Positions 8,216 through 17,088 are shown, numbered from the stretch's first letter. The stretch is DNA of 64,000 nucleotides from Anaerolineales bacterium (GCA_015075625.1 JABTTZ010000001.1:1798001-1862000); one strand, 5' to 3'. Numbers and translations are program-made. Notes: generated by a model from the letters alone, not told the origin.

Positions 8216-9928
8216 CTATTGCCGCCGCGCCCACGATGCCCCCGGCGTCGTCGCCTCTAGGTAGGTGATTTGCCCGTTCACGCGGAGGATTGCCACCCGC
8301 AGCACACCATCATAGCCCCGCAGATTGACGAGGATCGCCGTCCGTCCGGGATTCCACTCCGCCGAAAGCACCTCCCCGGGCAGCGCATCGGAAACGGGCT
8401 GCGGGGCGCTTCCCACACGGTAAACGTAGAGTTGCAAGCCCACCGCCGCACCCTCCAAGCGCCCCGACGGGGAGGGCTTGCCGAGGAAGGCATAACGCCC
8501 ATCGCCAAGCAAGATCGGGTTTTGCATCCATATGCCATATTGCCCGCCGTTCAGCAGCGCGATCAGCGCCCCCGTGTCGCGGCTGACAAGCCCCAACTGA
8601 ACGGGCTGCGTTGGATCGCTCGTCGTCGCCAGCCATGCCTCACGGGTGAGCCACCACCCGCCCGCATAGAGGCGAATCTGGAACAATCCGGGCGCTCGCT
8701 CGTTTGCTTGCCGCCCCTTGCCCGTCAGAATTTGCCCCGGCACACCCCCTTGTGCGGTGATCTCCACCAGAATCGCATCGCTATCCGACGCCCACGAGAG
8801 GGAACGGGCGATCCGGTAGGGGTACTCGTTTGATCCCGGAACATAGAAATTACGCAGGACATGGCGCGGTTTGGCGGCGGCATTGTAGATGTCCAACACC
8901 CATACGCCATCATCAATGGTGTGCTGCGAATTGAACTGCCCACCCGCCGCGTCGGGCGTCTGGACGATATATGCCAGCCAATTGCCGTCGGGCGACCAGC
9001 GGGCAAAGATGAACTGCTGCTTCGTGTGTTTGTCGTCCCCTACGTAGATCGCCCCATCAATCGTCAAGCGCCCATCCAAAAGGACATCCGCCCGCCGCCC
9101 GCCGGAACTGACATCAAATGCTGAGACGCCGCTCCCCGCCGCCGGACGCTGGATCAAGCCATCGGGAATATTCACATAATCGGCGGCGCTGCCCACGATC
9201 AGACGGGCGGGCGGCGAACTGAGCGGCGGCAGCGCGGCGACCACCGCCGGAGTCGGCGTGCGGGTGGGGAGCGGCGCAATGAACACCGGCGTGCTGTCGG
9301 GAATCGCCGTCGGCTGGAAAGCGGGGGCGGGGGTGAAGGTCGTCAGCAGGACGATGCGCGTTGCCGGAACGGGGGTGATTGGCTGCGCGGTGGGCGGCGG
9401 GGGCTGCGGGGTGAAGGTTGGCTGCGGGGTTGCCGTCGGGAAAAAAATGAGGACGGTGGGCAGCGGTGAGGGCGAGGGCGGGCGAGTGGTGATTGGCGTT
9501 GCGGTGACGAACCCTTGTCCCGTTGGGGTGGCGGTCTGGGTGGGGAAGGGTGTTTCGGTGGGCGTATGGGTCGGCGGCTGTGGCGTCGGTGTGAAGGTCG
9601 GCGTTGGCGTGGGGGGGAGCGGCGTTGGGCTGAAGGTTGCCGTGAAGGGTATCGTTGCGCTTGGCGTAAAGGTCGGCGTGGGGCTTGGCGGGAGCGGCGT
9701 CACGCTTGGCGGGAGGGTTGGGGTGAAGGTGAGGGTATTCGTCGGGAGGGGCGTACTCGTCGGGAACGGCGACGGGGTGCTGGTCGGTTCGAGGGCAACT
9801 GCCGTATTTGTCGGACGGAAGGTTGGCACAAGAGTCGGCGTCACAGGGATGCCCGGGAATAAATTACAGGCGAGGAGCGCCCCCATGAGCGCTGCCCCGC
9901 TGAGCGTGATCTGCCACCGTGTACGCAT
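8216..9928 (-). CDS. Thr/Pro-rich lipoprotein with TolB-like propeller domain
   Basis: The product is a predicted secreted lipoprotein. From the ATG at 9928 the signal is MRTRWQITLSGAALMGALLAC, with lipobox LLAC. Residues ~25-240 are an extreme Thr/Pro linker (PTPTFTP-type repeats), a likely extended spacer on the cell surface. The remaining ~330 residues contain blades such as ARWSPDGNWLAYIV and SLSWASDSDAILVEI, typical of TolB/WD40-like beta-propellers. I moved the start from the upstream in-frame codon at 10030 because the signal peptide starts at 9928. The ligand is unknown. The gene stands alone between repeat clusters. Codon skew in the linker explains the long spurious antisense frame over 9258-10007. 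Confidence 0.75.
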   Translation of the reverse strand: MRTRWQITLSGAALMGALLACNLFPGIPVTPTLVPTFRPTNTAVALEPTSTPSPFPTSTPLPTNTLTFTPTLPPSVTPLPPSPTPTFTPSATIPFTATFSPTPLPPTPTPTFTPTPQPPTHTPTETPFPTQTATPTGQGFVTATPITTRPPSPSPLPTVLIFFPTATPQPTFTPQPPPPTAQPITPVPATRIVLLTTFTPAPAFQPTAIPDSTPVFIAPLPTRTPTPAVVAALPPLSSPPARLIVGSAADYVNIPDGLIQRPAAGSGVSAFDVSSGGRRADVLLDGRLTIDGAIYVGDDKHTKQQFIFARWSPDGNWLAYIVQTPDAAGGQFNSQHTIDDGVWVLDIYNAAAKPRHVLRNFYVPGSNEYPYRIARSLSWASDSDAILVEITAQGGVPGQILTGKGRQANERAPGLFQIRLYAGGWWLTREAWLATTSDPTQPVQLGLVSRDTGALIALLNGGQYGIWMQNPILLGDGRYAFLGKPSPSGRLEGAAVGLQLYVYRVGSAPQPVSDALPGEVLSAEWNPGRTAILVNLRGYDGVLRVAILRVNGQITYLEATTPGASWARRQ

Positions 9929-10078
9929 CCCCACCGCCCTTGTTGATCCTTTTCTGACCACCCTTCTGATTGTACACACTCTGGGAAGTCTTGTGCCTGA
10001 CGGCTGATCAACGGGATGGCGGCTGATCACCCCGACCTCTGCGAAGCCCTGTGGTTGATTTCGTGTTGAGGGCGCATT

Positions 10079-10215
10079 TCAAGCCCCGTAGGGGGTGGTT
10101 ACGCTTAGCCCGCTGCTTTAGCGGCGGGCGACCTGCGGCGGGGTCAGGCGCGGGGCTGAAGCCCACGCGCTAGGAATGACCACCCCGTTAGGGCTTAAAG
10201 ACGACATACGGGATG
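10079..10215. repeat. Modular palindromic repeat copy
   Basis: Contains AAGCCCCGTAGGGGGTGGTTA, GCCCGCTGCTTTAGCGGCGGGC, GCGCGGGGCTGAAGCCCACGC and CACCCCGTTAGGGCTTAAAG. This and the following C-rich element fill most of the 387-bp gap before the GCS2-like gene. Confidence 0.65.
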
Positions 10216-10227
10216 CGGATAAATAGA

Positions 10228-10275
10228 CGGATTCCCCCTCCCCTTGGGGGGGAGGGGGTAAGGGGGTGAGGGTAT
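10228..10275. repeat. Polypyrimidine/hairpin intergenic repeat
   Basis: ATTCCCCCTCCCCTTGGGG followed by GGGAGGGGGTAAGGGGGTG can fold on itself. It is the same class as the element at 1174. Confidence 0.5.
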
Positions 10276-10315
10276 TCCCGTGCTTTAGCGCGGGGATCAT
10301 CGGCGGGCGTCCCTA

Positions 10316-12094
10316 CTACATCTCGTAACGGTGCTGAAGCGCCTGATGAAGCTGCTGGACAACCTTTCCCACCGCGACGTTATCTTTTTTGCCCAACACG
10401 CCGCCCGCCTCGACATAAGCATCGCGCAGGATGCGCCCCCAATTGCCCGTCCCCCGACGGGTGGGATGGTTGATGAAGTCGTCAATCGTCGCCGCGCCGC
10501 CGTTGGGGGCAACCAAGAAGTGGAAAATGCGATCATAGAGGCTGTCCAGATCGCGGCTGTCGATCACGTTCAGCGGGGAAAGTTGGCGTTTTAGCAGACG
10601 GCGCTTTTTCTCGTAAAAATCGACCAGCGAGAGTTCATGCCCGCCGGCGGTGAGGATGCTTGAGTCTGTGCCAAGCCGATCCGTCCGTTCGATCATGGCG
10701 TGGAAGGTCGTCCTATCGAGGGTACCGAACACATCCAGAAAGTCAGGGTCGTCGTGGAGGGGGGCAAGGTTCGTCCCGTGACGGCGGAAATAATGTTCCA
10801 ACAGCAGCATACTGAATTGGTAATCCGTTGCCACTGCCGCCAAGCGCTCGGCGGAAGGATTGCTTGGCATTCCGGTGCTTTCGAGGGTGCAAACGCGCTT
10901 ACTCGATTCCAAATCGGGGCGGACGCGCCCCAACATGTTGTGCATCCCCGAAAAGGGAAGCTCATCTTCGACGCCATAGAGAAGCGCCCGCGCTGTTCCG
11001 TTGGCAAGGTTGGAGCGCAGCAGATGGGCGTGTTTTTCCATCCCGTCCGCTTGCAGATGGGGGCTAAGCGGGCTATCGACATAATGACCGGTGATGCTGA
11101 TCGAACGGACGTATTCCCGCACACAGAGGCGTTCGGTATCGCACGCCCCATCCATGAACGGACCGCCCTTCAGCAGCGCAGCGTTGGCAATTGCCGAGGC
11201 GCTCCCCAAATTGAGTTGGTAGGCAAGCATTCCCAACGCCTCGGAGCGTCCAGCAATATCGATATGCATGTGATACCCCTGAAAGCGCAGCAGGTTGGCG
11301 GGGCGGGCTGCCCCCCGTGTGATCTCATAGCGGCGGCGCAGCCCAGAGAGAATATCGCGCTGGCGCTCGCGGCTTTCGTTAATATCGTTCAAGAAGATCG
11401 CCACCGTCTCCACCTTATCCGAATGGGAGGTGGCAAATTCGGTCTCGGTGGGGTAGGTGGAAAGCACCGCCAGCCACAGCCCCGCCGCTTTGGTGGCATG
11501 TGCCAGCGCCGCAAGGTTTAGTTCGACGTTGCGCTGAATCTTAGCAAAGCCAATGGCGGGACCTTGCGTGATCTCCGCCTGATAGATGCACAGTTCAGGG
11601 GCAATATCAAGGGTTGCGCCGAGGCGTTGGGCGTTGGTGAGGTAGGCGTCATGGAACATATCCAAATCTGCCTCGGTGGGGTCTTCCAGATCGGGGCGGA
11701 CGACGCCCACTTCCAATTCCGTCCCCACCGGACGAATTTGGAGCATCCCGCCCGCCTCGTGAATGTTTTCATGGATCACGGCGGGGTTCAGGTTATAGGG
11801 CTTGATGTAATCCAGCCATGGTCCTTGCTGAAAGCGCCGCCCTAAAAGGGTGGCAAGGACAATCGGTTCGTCACGGGCAAGCAGGACGTTGCCATCGGGG
11901 TTTTCCTCGTCCATCTCGGCATAGCCGCGCACAAGGTGACGGATCATCCGGCTGGTGACGGGATGTGAGCCGCGCTTGTTGCGGATGCTGCTGACGAATT
12001 CCTGAAACTGTTCGCGCAGTTCGTTCACGCGCTCCCACGAGATGCTGGAGGCGAAGTGTTGAAGCTGTACGTTATCAGGAAGTCCGTTATCCAT
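10316..12094 (-). CDS. GCS2-like carboxylate-amine ligase (glutamate-cysteine ligase family)
   Basis: This probably belongs to the ATP-dependent GCS2 group of carboxylate-amine ligases, which join an amino acid to glutamate through the side-chain carboxylate, as in gamma-glutamylcysteine synthesis. Supporting segments are PVGTELEVGVVRPD, which matches the family's G-x-E-x-E strand; RFQGYHMHIDI, like the His-rich strand of YbdK-type ligases; and KRVCTLESTGMPSNPS, like the late Arg-Glu strand. At 592 aa it is longer than the usual 370-450. An extra N-terminal ~100 residues and a C-terminal ~120 residues fall outside the recognisable core. No glutathione synthetase lies nearby, so the true product is unknown. 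The ATG at 12094 has AAGGTC upstream. The family assignment is moderately sure. Confidence 0.6.
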   Translation of the reverse strand: MDNGLPDNVQLQHFASSISWERVNELREQFQEFVSSIRNKRGSHPVTSRMIRHLVRGYAEMDEENPDGNVLLARDEPIVLATLLGRRFQQGPWLDYIKPYNLNPAVIHENIHEAGGMLQIRPVGTELEVGVVRPDLEDPTEADLDMFHDAYLTNAQRLGATLDIAPELCIYQAEITQGPAIGFAKIQRNVELNLAALAHATKAAGLWLAVLSTYPTETEFATSHSDKVETVAIFLNDINESRERQRDILSGLRRRYEITRGAARPANLLRFQGYHMHIDIAGRSEALGMLAYQLNLGSASAIANAALLKGGPFMDGACDTERLCVREYVRSISITGHYVDSPLSPHLQADGMEKHAHLLRSNLANGTARALLYGVEDELPFSGMHNMLGRVRPDLESSKRVCTLESTGMPSNPSAERLAAVATDYQFSMLLLEHYFRRHGTNLAPLHDDPDFLDVFGTLDRTTFHAMIERTDRLGTDSSILTAGGHELSLVDFYEKKRRLLKRQLSPLNVIDSRDLDSLYDRIFHFLVAPNGGAATIDDFINHPTRRGTGNWGRILRDAYVEAGGVLGKKDNVAVGKVVQQLHQALQHRYEM

Positions 12095-12374
12095 AAGAAA
12101 AGACCTTGTGTGCCACGCTATCTTGATTTGTGAGGGAGTATTCTAGAGGGTCTGTCAAGACACGTCAAAACGCGCTCAACTGCCCTGTCCCTTACGAAAA
12201 AGGGGGAAATCTACCCCGTTCCCGCCTGTTTTTGCCCTTTTGTCGGCGTTTAGAATGGAGGAAGGGTCAATTCTTGGGAGGGGAATTAGGCGGTCTTGTG
12301 CAGAATGACGATCTGCGAGCGGGGAAGGTGCGGGCGCGGGGTATCTCTCGGCGGGCGTCCCAGGGGGCGGGGCA

Positions 12375-12501
12375 ATAGCGCGGGGTTAAAACGCCCGCGC
12401 TAGGACTAATCACCCCGTTGGGGCTTAAAACAGGAGAGCCTCTTTGCCTTCAAGCCCCGAAGGGGTGGTTACTTTCAGCCCGTCCCCTTTAGGGGCGGGC
12501 G
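12375..12501 (-). repeat. Modular palindromic repeat, long copy (inverted twin of 8050)
   Basis: Reverse-complement near-identity to 8050-8175 includes the unique spacer CAGGAGAGCCTCTTTGCCTT, so the two copies are recent relatives rather than just similar hairpins. The 522-bp gap 12095-12616 holds this repeat and the next, and no gene I can support. Confidence 0.75.
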
Positions 12502-12522
12502 CTCTTGGCTGTGGTGACGGGT

Positions 12523-12568
12523 TTGGGTCACAGAACCCCTATCCCCCCGGTTACTGCGCAGCAGTCGC
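12523..12568. repeat. About 42-bp palindromic repeat, paired with 43008
   Basis: The segment ATCCCCCCGGTTACTGCGCA with its flanks recurs inverted at 43008-43050 (CTGCTGCGCAGTAACCGGGG). Both lie beside other repeats. Confidence 0.6.
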
Positions 12569-12616
12569 CTTTCCCTGTTTTCAGCCCCGTGCTTTAGCGC
12601 GGGCGTCCCTCCGCGC

Positions 12617-13498
12617 CTACCCGACCTTATTCACCTTGATCTGAACTTTCTTCACCGCACGGGGGTACTCGCCCTTCAAGATTGTTTGGTATTCTTCCCC
12701 GCCAAACCACGCATCGACCTCGTGGACGCGCTCCACCGCAAAAGGGTGATTGCCCTGCATGAATTCTGCCAGCGAGCGGTAAAGAATGGTCATCATGTCG
12801 TCCGTCTCCCCCTCGGCACGGTAGCGCCGCGCTTGGTCAAGGAACGCCTCTGTACTCAGTTCATTGGCAAAGCGGCGCGTTCCGCCGGCAAGTTTCGTCA
12901 GCCCGCTGATCACAACGGAGGCATCTTGAGTGGCGAGGAGCGCCGCCCGGTCTGCGGAAAGCTCCGCCCGCCGCCGCCATTCCATGAGGGTTGCCTCGAT
13001 GGTTGCCCCAATCAGACGCCCAACGCCAAGCGTAAGCTGCCCGGCAATGCTGATCACATCGCGGATCATCCCCGTCATGGTGTTGTAGAGGACATGCCCA
13101 CATTTGATATGCCCCAACTCATGCCCGATCACGGCGTAGAGTTCATCATCGCTGAGCAGATCGATCAATCCGGTAAAAATCATCACATAGGGCGTGGTAT
13201 GCCCAAAGGTGAAGGCGTTCACCAGCGGCGATTGCGTCACGTAAAGCTCTGGTTCGGAAATATCCAGCACCGCCGACGCCTCGCGGAGCATGGCGTTTAG
13301 ACGGGGAAACTGGCGCTCGCCCACGCGGACGCTGCTGCCGATGTTGTAGACGTACATCAAGCGTTCGTAACGCAGTTCAAGGAACTTTGCCACAAGGCGG
13401 TCAAAGCCGAATAAGCGTTTCAGGTTTTCGGTGGCGTCGCGGTCAGCGGGATGCTGAAATGCCGTCCCATCAATGCCAGTTAAGATCACGCGGGTCAT
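12617..13498 (-). CDS. M48 family metallopeptidase
   Basis: This zinc protease of the M48 (HtpX/Ste24-like) family is recognised from HELGHIKCGH (zinc motif HELGH at residues 126-130) and the downstream Glu region RRRAELSADRAALLA, which supplies the third ligand. LYVTQSPLVNAFTFG before the active site is typical of M48 proteins. Unlike HtpX it has no clear membrane helices, so it is more like the soluble M48 proteins of Chloroflexi and actinobacteria. GGAG lies 8-9 bases before the ATG at 13498. The C-terminal ~90 residues carry no domain I recognise. Substrates are unknown. Confidence 0.88.
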   Translation of the reverse strand: MTRVILTGIDGTAFQHPADRDATENLKRLFGFDRLVAKFLELRYERLMYVYNIGSSVRVGERQFPRLNAMLREASAVLDISEPELYVTQSPLVNAFTFGHTTPYVMIFTGLIDLLSDDELYAVIGHELGHIKCGHVLYNTMTGMIRDVISIAGQLTLGVGRLIGATIEATLMEWRRRAELSADRAALLATQDASVVISGLTKLAGGTRRFANELSTEAFLDQARRYRAEGETDDMMTILYRSLAEFMQGNHPFAVERVHEVDAWFGGEEYQTILKGEYPRAVKKVQIKVNKVG

Positions 13499-13612
13499 GG
13501 TGATTCTCCGTAACGGGTTGTTATTCTCCCTTTACGCAAGGGGGGATGAGAAGTCGCGGGGAGGGGGGACACCACATGGTCGCCCTCCCGCTCATTCATT
13601 GCGCAGTGCGCC

Positions 13613-13773
13613 TACAGCATTTTTCAACGAGATTGACCCCTCAGTGGTTGACAGTCCCGCTTATCACGATATGCTTACCGATGGGCAGGCGGTGGTGATC
13701 AAGGGAAAACGAACGACGCCCGTCCTTCTTGTCAGAAGGCTGGTTGCCGTCCAACCAGTGAGGGTACTGCAAT
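13613..13773 (+). repeat. MITE-like dispersed repeat, copy B (overlaps the SGNH gene end)
   Basis: Full-length copy, slightly diverged (ATATGCTTACCGATGG in the middle). Both terminal arms and the CCTTCTT/AGAAGG hairpin are conserved. The loop changes relative to copy A fall mainly outside stems. It supplies the stop codon and the last ~43 codons of the neighbouring minus-strand gene. Confidence 0.88.
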
Positions 13774-14933
13774 AAGGTAGGGTTTGCCGCCTCTAAAATG
13801 GCGATTCCCACCCGTACCGCCGCCATCCGCACCCCCTCCGGCGTCAGGTGAACGGCGCTATCGGTGAACTGTGCCGAGGGGACAGCGTTCCACAGATCGA
13901 GGTACAGCCACAAGCGTGCCTGACTTTCCGCCGCCATAACCGCCCGAAAGCGATCTACCACCCAACGCGGGTAAAAAAAATTGTAGCGAAGGGTGCTGTT
14001 GATTCCCTCGGAACGGAACATCGGCTCGTTCACAAAGAGAATGGGGACGTTCCCCATGAGGGCGCTCCCCGCCGCCAGCATCTCAAAGGCGAGGGTATCC
14101 GCCATTGCCGACTCGGGGAGAGTTTCCGGGGTGAAGCCGTGCCAGTCCACATCCTCGCCAAAATCTTCCATGCGGGGGAGGTAAAAGCGGGGGTAGGTTT
14201 GATCATGTTCGGTGACGCCCCACGCCAGACCATAAAGTTGCAGGCGCAGCCAATCTGCCAGCGCCCGACGCTGCCCAATGATCGTCTGTTCCCAGAGCGT
14301 CGGGCGGATGAATTTGGGGTCGTCCGTCCGTATGGGAAGGCTGAACTGCCGGATCAAGCTTTCAACGAGATCGGGGTTTTCCTGAACCAACCGCGTCGCA
14401 AGCTGTTGATCGGGGGCAAAGGCTTCCGGGGTGAACAACCAGACAATCAGATCGGGGTCATAGCGCCGCACCGCTGAGAGAATCAGGAGGTCTTTCAGGA
14501 GCGATTGCACCGGATAGCCGAGGTTGTAGGCGCGTACACGGCGTCCGTCGGCGGTGGTCAGCGCGGCGGCGGTGATCTGGGCAGAGAGCGTCTCTGTGTT
14601 TGATAGCAGAACGCCCCACACCGCCGAATCCCCGATGAGGATCACGCGGTACTCGTCCGCCGCTTTGGGCGTCCCGTGCAGGGCATGGCTGGCAAGCATG
14701 GCGGGCAGGTTTTGCAGGCTGAGGTTATAGGATTGATCGGGGTTTTCCCCAAAGGGAAGGCGCAAGCGCCCGGGCACCAGCAGATTGTACAGGCTTGGTT
14801 GATTCCACCCCGCCAGCGGGCGAAGGGCAATGAAGGCGAGATTGGCGGCGACAAAAAGGAACACCGTCTTGAGGGCGACATTGCGGACGAACCGCCCTGT
14901 GCGCCAGTCTGTGTTTGGGTTAGCCGTCGTCAT
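13641..14933 (-). CDS. Membrane-anchored SGNH hydrolase-like protein with repeat-derived C-terminus
   Basis: One N-terminal membrane helix (TVFLFVAANLAFIALRPLAG) is followed by an SGNH/GDSL-like core: IGDSAVWGVLL holds the candidate nucleophile Ser, and DSAVHLTPEGVRMAA holds a late His typical of block V. Proteins of this type often edit cell-surface glycans by de-esterification or acyl transfer; that role is inferred. The gene follows a methyltransferase by 11 bases, so the two are likely co-transcribed. The native protein appears to end near ILEAANPTL. The remaining ~43 residues (from LQYPHWLDGN) are translated from repeat copy B. The original stop codon was therefore lost or displaced by the insertion, and a few native residues may be missing. 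Confidence 0.7.
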   Translation of the reverse strand: MTTANPNTDWRTGRFVRNVALKTVFLFVAANLAFIALRPLAGWNQPSLYNLLVPGRLRLPFGENPDQSYNLSLQNLPAMLASHALHGTPKAADEYRVILIGDSAVWGVLLSNTETLSAQITAAALTTADGRRVRAYNLGYPVQSLLKDLLILSAVRRYDPDLIVWLFTPEAFAPDQQLATRLVQENPDLVESLIRQFSLPIRTDDPKFIRPTLWEQTIIGQRRALADWLRLQLYGLAWGVTEHDQTYPRFYLPRMEDFGEDVDWHGFTPETLPESAMADTLAFEMLAAGSALMGNVPILFVNEPMFRSEGINSTLRYNFFYPRWVVDRFRAVMAAESQARLWLYLDLWNAVPSAQFTDSAVHLTPEGVRMAAVRVGIAILEAANPTLLQYPHWLDGNQPSDKKDGRRSFSLDHHRLPIGKHIVISGTVNH

Positions 14934-14944
14934 CGTGCGGCGGC

Positions 14945-15871
14945 TCAGAGCGGCTCTTTGAAGTCATAAATGCCATCGCGCACCGCCCAACGGTAGCCAC
15001 CCGATGGGCTGATCATCACGTCCCCCTCGCGCTGCAAGGGTTGGCGGCTGATCGGGCAGACGAACAGCGATTCCGTTGGGGTGAGGTCGGCAGGTGACCC
15101 CGCCACATGGGTTTCCAGCCATAGGCTTGGCGAAAGCGGCGCAACCCCGCCCAGATGCTGCAACAGCGCATCGATTCCAGCCATCATTTTCAGGGGGAGC
15201 AGGCGCTTAAACAGCCCCAAGCGCAGCCAGCTAACCGCCAAGCGCCGCCCGCTGCGGAAGCCCGCCGCTACCAGCGCCTCACCGATGTAAGCGGGGTGAA
15301 AGTCAAAATTGAGTTTGACAAACTCCACCGGATCGCGGCTGTAGGGACTCCATGCCTGAAGGCGCAAGGCGTAGCGGACAATCGCCTTCAGGTTCAGCTT
15401 GTTGGCAAATTCAAGGACAAACGTCCCCCCTGGCGCAAAACAGGCCTGGATGTTCTTCAGCGCGGCGGGGGCATCGGCAAGATGGTGAATCACGCGGCAC
15501 ATGATTCCGGCATCAAAGCTGTTGGCGGCGAAGGGCAAGCGGTAGAGGTCGGCGGCGACGTAGATCAGCCGAGGGGAACGCCCCAAGCGCGACTGCGCAT
15601 CTTGGAGCATCGTCCGCGAGTAATCCATGAGGACGACCTGATCGTAGGCGTCTGCCTCGTTGATCAGCCGCCCAAAGCCGACGCCAAAATCGACGTAGCG
15701 GCGGGCGCGGGCGGGCAGCAAACGGCGCAGGGCGATCCGCTCTACGGCATCTTCATAGCCGCGCCCTTTGCCTTCCCAGAAGTCTACGCGGTAGGTTGAC
15801 CCTTCGTAATCGCAGACATCGGGCGCTGTTTGGGGCGCTGTGTTCGGGGCTGTCTTAGGCAAATCGGTCAT
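14945..15871 (-). CDS. SAM-dependent methyltransferase with C-terminal Trm112-like segment
   Basis: A class I methyltransferase of about 308 aa. The SAM motif is YVDFGVGFGRL, with VVLMDYSRTML as the acidic second strand and LPFAANSFDAGIMCRVIHH as motif IV/post-IV. GTFVLEFANKLNL follows as the later strand. The last ~45 residues (FVCPISRQPL to DGIYDF) resemble Trm112/YcaR domains, found fused to methyltransferases of unknown substrate. I chose the ATG at 15871 because the upstream 27 codons have no family character. Transcription continues into the SGNH-like gene. The substrate may be a lipid or glycan given that neighbour, but this is inference. Confidence 0.8.
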   Translation of the reverse strand: MTDLPKTAPNTAPQTAPDVCDYEGSTYRVDFWEGKGRGYEDAVERIALRRLLPARARRYVDFGVGFGRLINEADAYDQVVLMDYSRTMLQDAQSRLGRSPRLIYVAADLYRLPFAANSFDAGIMCRVIHHLADAPAALKNIQACFAPGGTFVLEFANKLNLKAIVRYALRLQAWSPYSRDPVEFVKLNFDFHPAYIGEALVAAGFRSGRRLAVSWLRLGLFKRLLPLKMMAGIDALLQHLGGVAPLSPSLWLETHVAGSPADLTPTESLFVCPISRQPLQREGDVMISPSGGYRWAVRDGIYDFKEPL

Positions 15872-15967
15872 GGGCGTTCGGTACTCGGTGGTTGGGCAAG
15901 ACTCATCAGCGTTTATCGGGAAAGGCGTGTCCGGCGTTATGACACCGGACACACACCAAAGGGATGG

Positions 15968-16939
15968 TTAATTTCCCACCGTCGGCACCGGAGTTGGAAT
16001 CGACAAGGTGGGGGTGGGCGTTGCCCCGCCGGGCTGATCGGGGGCGGGGGTTGGCGGTTGGCTAGTAACCTGTGGGATGCTCGTCGGCGGGGAGACGAAG
16101 GGCGTCAGCATGGATGCTGGCGTGGGCGTGAACAGCGTAGAGCCGTTCCCTGTCTCGTAGCCGGGCCATGGATCCTCAATGAAGGGGTTGCTATCCAACA
16201 AGTTGCCGCCTTGCCCACGTGCGGCACGGAAGAACCAGGGCCAAAACTCGCGCCAACTGCTTGGAAGGTTGGTCAGGATGCGGGCAAAAGGATCGACCAC
16301 ATTTTTTAGGCTGAGCGCGACATCGTTCAACTGCGTCTCGTTCAGCGGGATATTGACAGGGACGTTCAGCACCACCGGAACATCAATATTCACCGGCACT
16401 TTCAGGTTGATCGGCACTTTCAAATCGACAGGGACGCGCAGCGTGATGGGCAGCGGCTGGTCAACTGGGACGTTCAAATTGAGCGCAACGGGAAGCTGCA
16501 AGCCCGTAGGGAGGGTGATCGCCACCGAGCCGCGAATACTGCCCCCACCGCCGGGGAGGGTGAACTGCGCGTTTGCCGTCAGGTCTACATTTTGGGTCAG
16601 GACAACCGTCGTGTTTTGCTGAAGGGGGATGTTCAGGCGGACGGGGATGGTGTCTTGGACAACAATGGTGTCTTTGACGTTGATCGTATCCGCCACCGTG
16701 ATCGAATCACGGACGGGGATCACATCTTCGACCTTGATGTTCGTCTTGATCGTTGCGTCGTTCAGCCCGACAAAGCTGCTGTACAAGCCAGTGACCAGCG
16801 GCTCGGCAATGCCCGCTTTGATCTGGAACAAGAGCGTGAGCAAGATAAAGAGCGTGACGAGAAAGACAAAATTCATCACGAACGAGAAAATGATCGCAAT
16901 GTTTTTGAAAACGTTCCAAAACCGTTTGATCCCTACCAC
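15968..16939 (-). CDS. Membrane protein with two hexapeptide-repeat beta tracts, function unknown
   Basis: I recognise no family. The GTG start at 16939 is supported by AGGAGG seven bases upstream. Residues ~12-40 form one long hydrophobic helix. The exterior part contains two runs of six-residue periodicity. Tract 1 (residues ~64-108) repeats I-x-V-x-D-T, as in ITVADTINVKDT. Tract 2 (~143-200) repeats V-P-V-x-[IL]-x, as in VPVDLKVPINLKVPVNID. Such alternation suggests a long beta-rich rod or solenoid outside the cell. A Thr/Pro-rich tail of ~80 residues ends the protein. It lies 96 bp upstream of the methyltransferase gene, in the same direction, so all three may form one surface-related operon. 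Confidence 0.7.
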   Translation of the reverse strand: MVGIKRFWNVFKNIAIIFSFVMNFVFLVTLFILLTLLFQIKAGIAEPLVTGLYSSFVGLNDATIKTNIKVEDVIPVRDSITVADTINVKDTIVVQDTIPVRLNIPLQQNTTVVLTQNVDLTANAQFTLPGGGGSIRGSVAITLPTGLQLPVALNLNVPVDQPLPITLRVPVDLKVPINLKVPVNIDVPVVLNVPVNIPLNETQLNDVALSLKNVVDPFARILTNLPSSWREFWPWFFRAARGQGGNLLDSNPFIEDPWPGYETGNGSTLFTPTPASMLTPFVSPPTSIPQVTSQPPTPAPDQPGGATPTPTLSIPTPVPTVGN

Positions 16940-17088
16940 GATGAGCCTCCTGTGCCGGGGCGCGCCCTGCCCGACGGGGATACCGATTAAAGGGCGATTT
17001 TACCACATCCTAACCTAGCACAAAGAAAAGAGTGGGAAAATGATCGGCAGGGAGAGGGGGGTCGGTTGGCAGCGGGAGATAGGAGGTC

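Noticed and set aside
9258-10007. A 249-codon Val/Gly-rich plus-strand frame
   Set aside because: It is the complement of the Thr/Pro codon run of the lipoprotein gene; its GVGVGV composition is a by-product.
13473-13775. A 100-codon plus-strand frame covering repeat copy B
   Set aside because: The frame is mostly repeat sequence and lacks any protein family signal, so the repeat is treated as non-coding.
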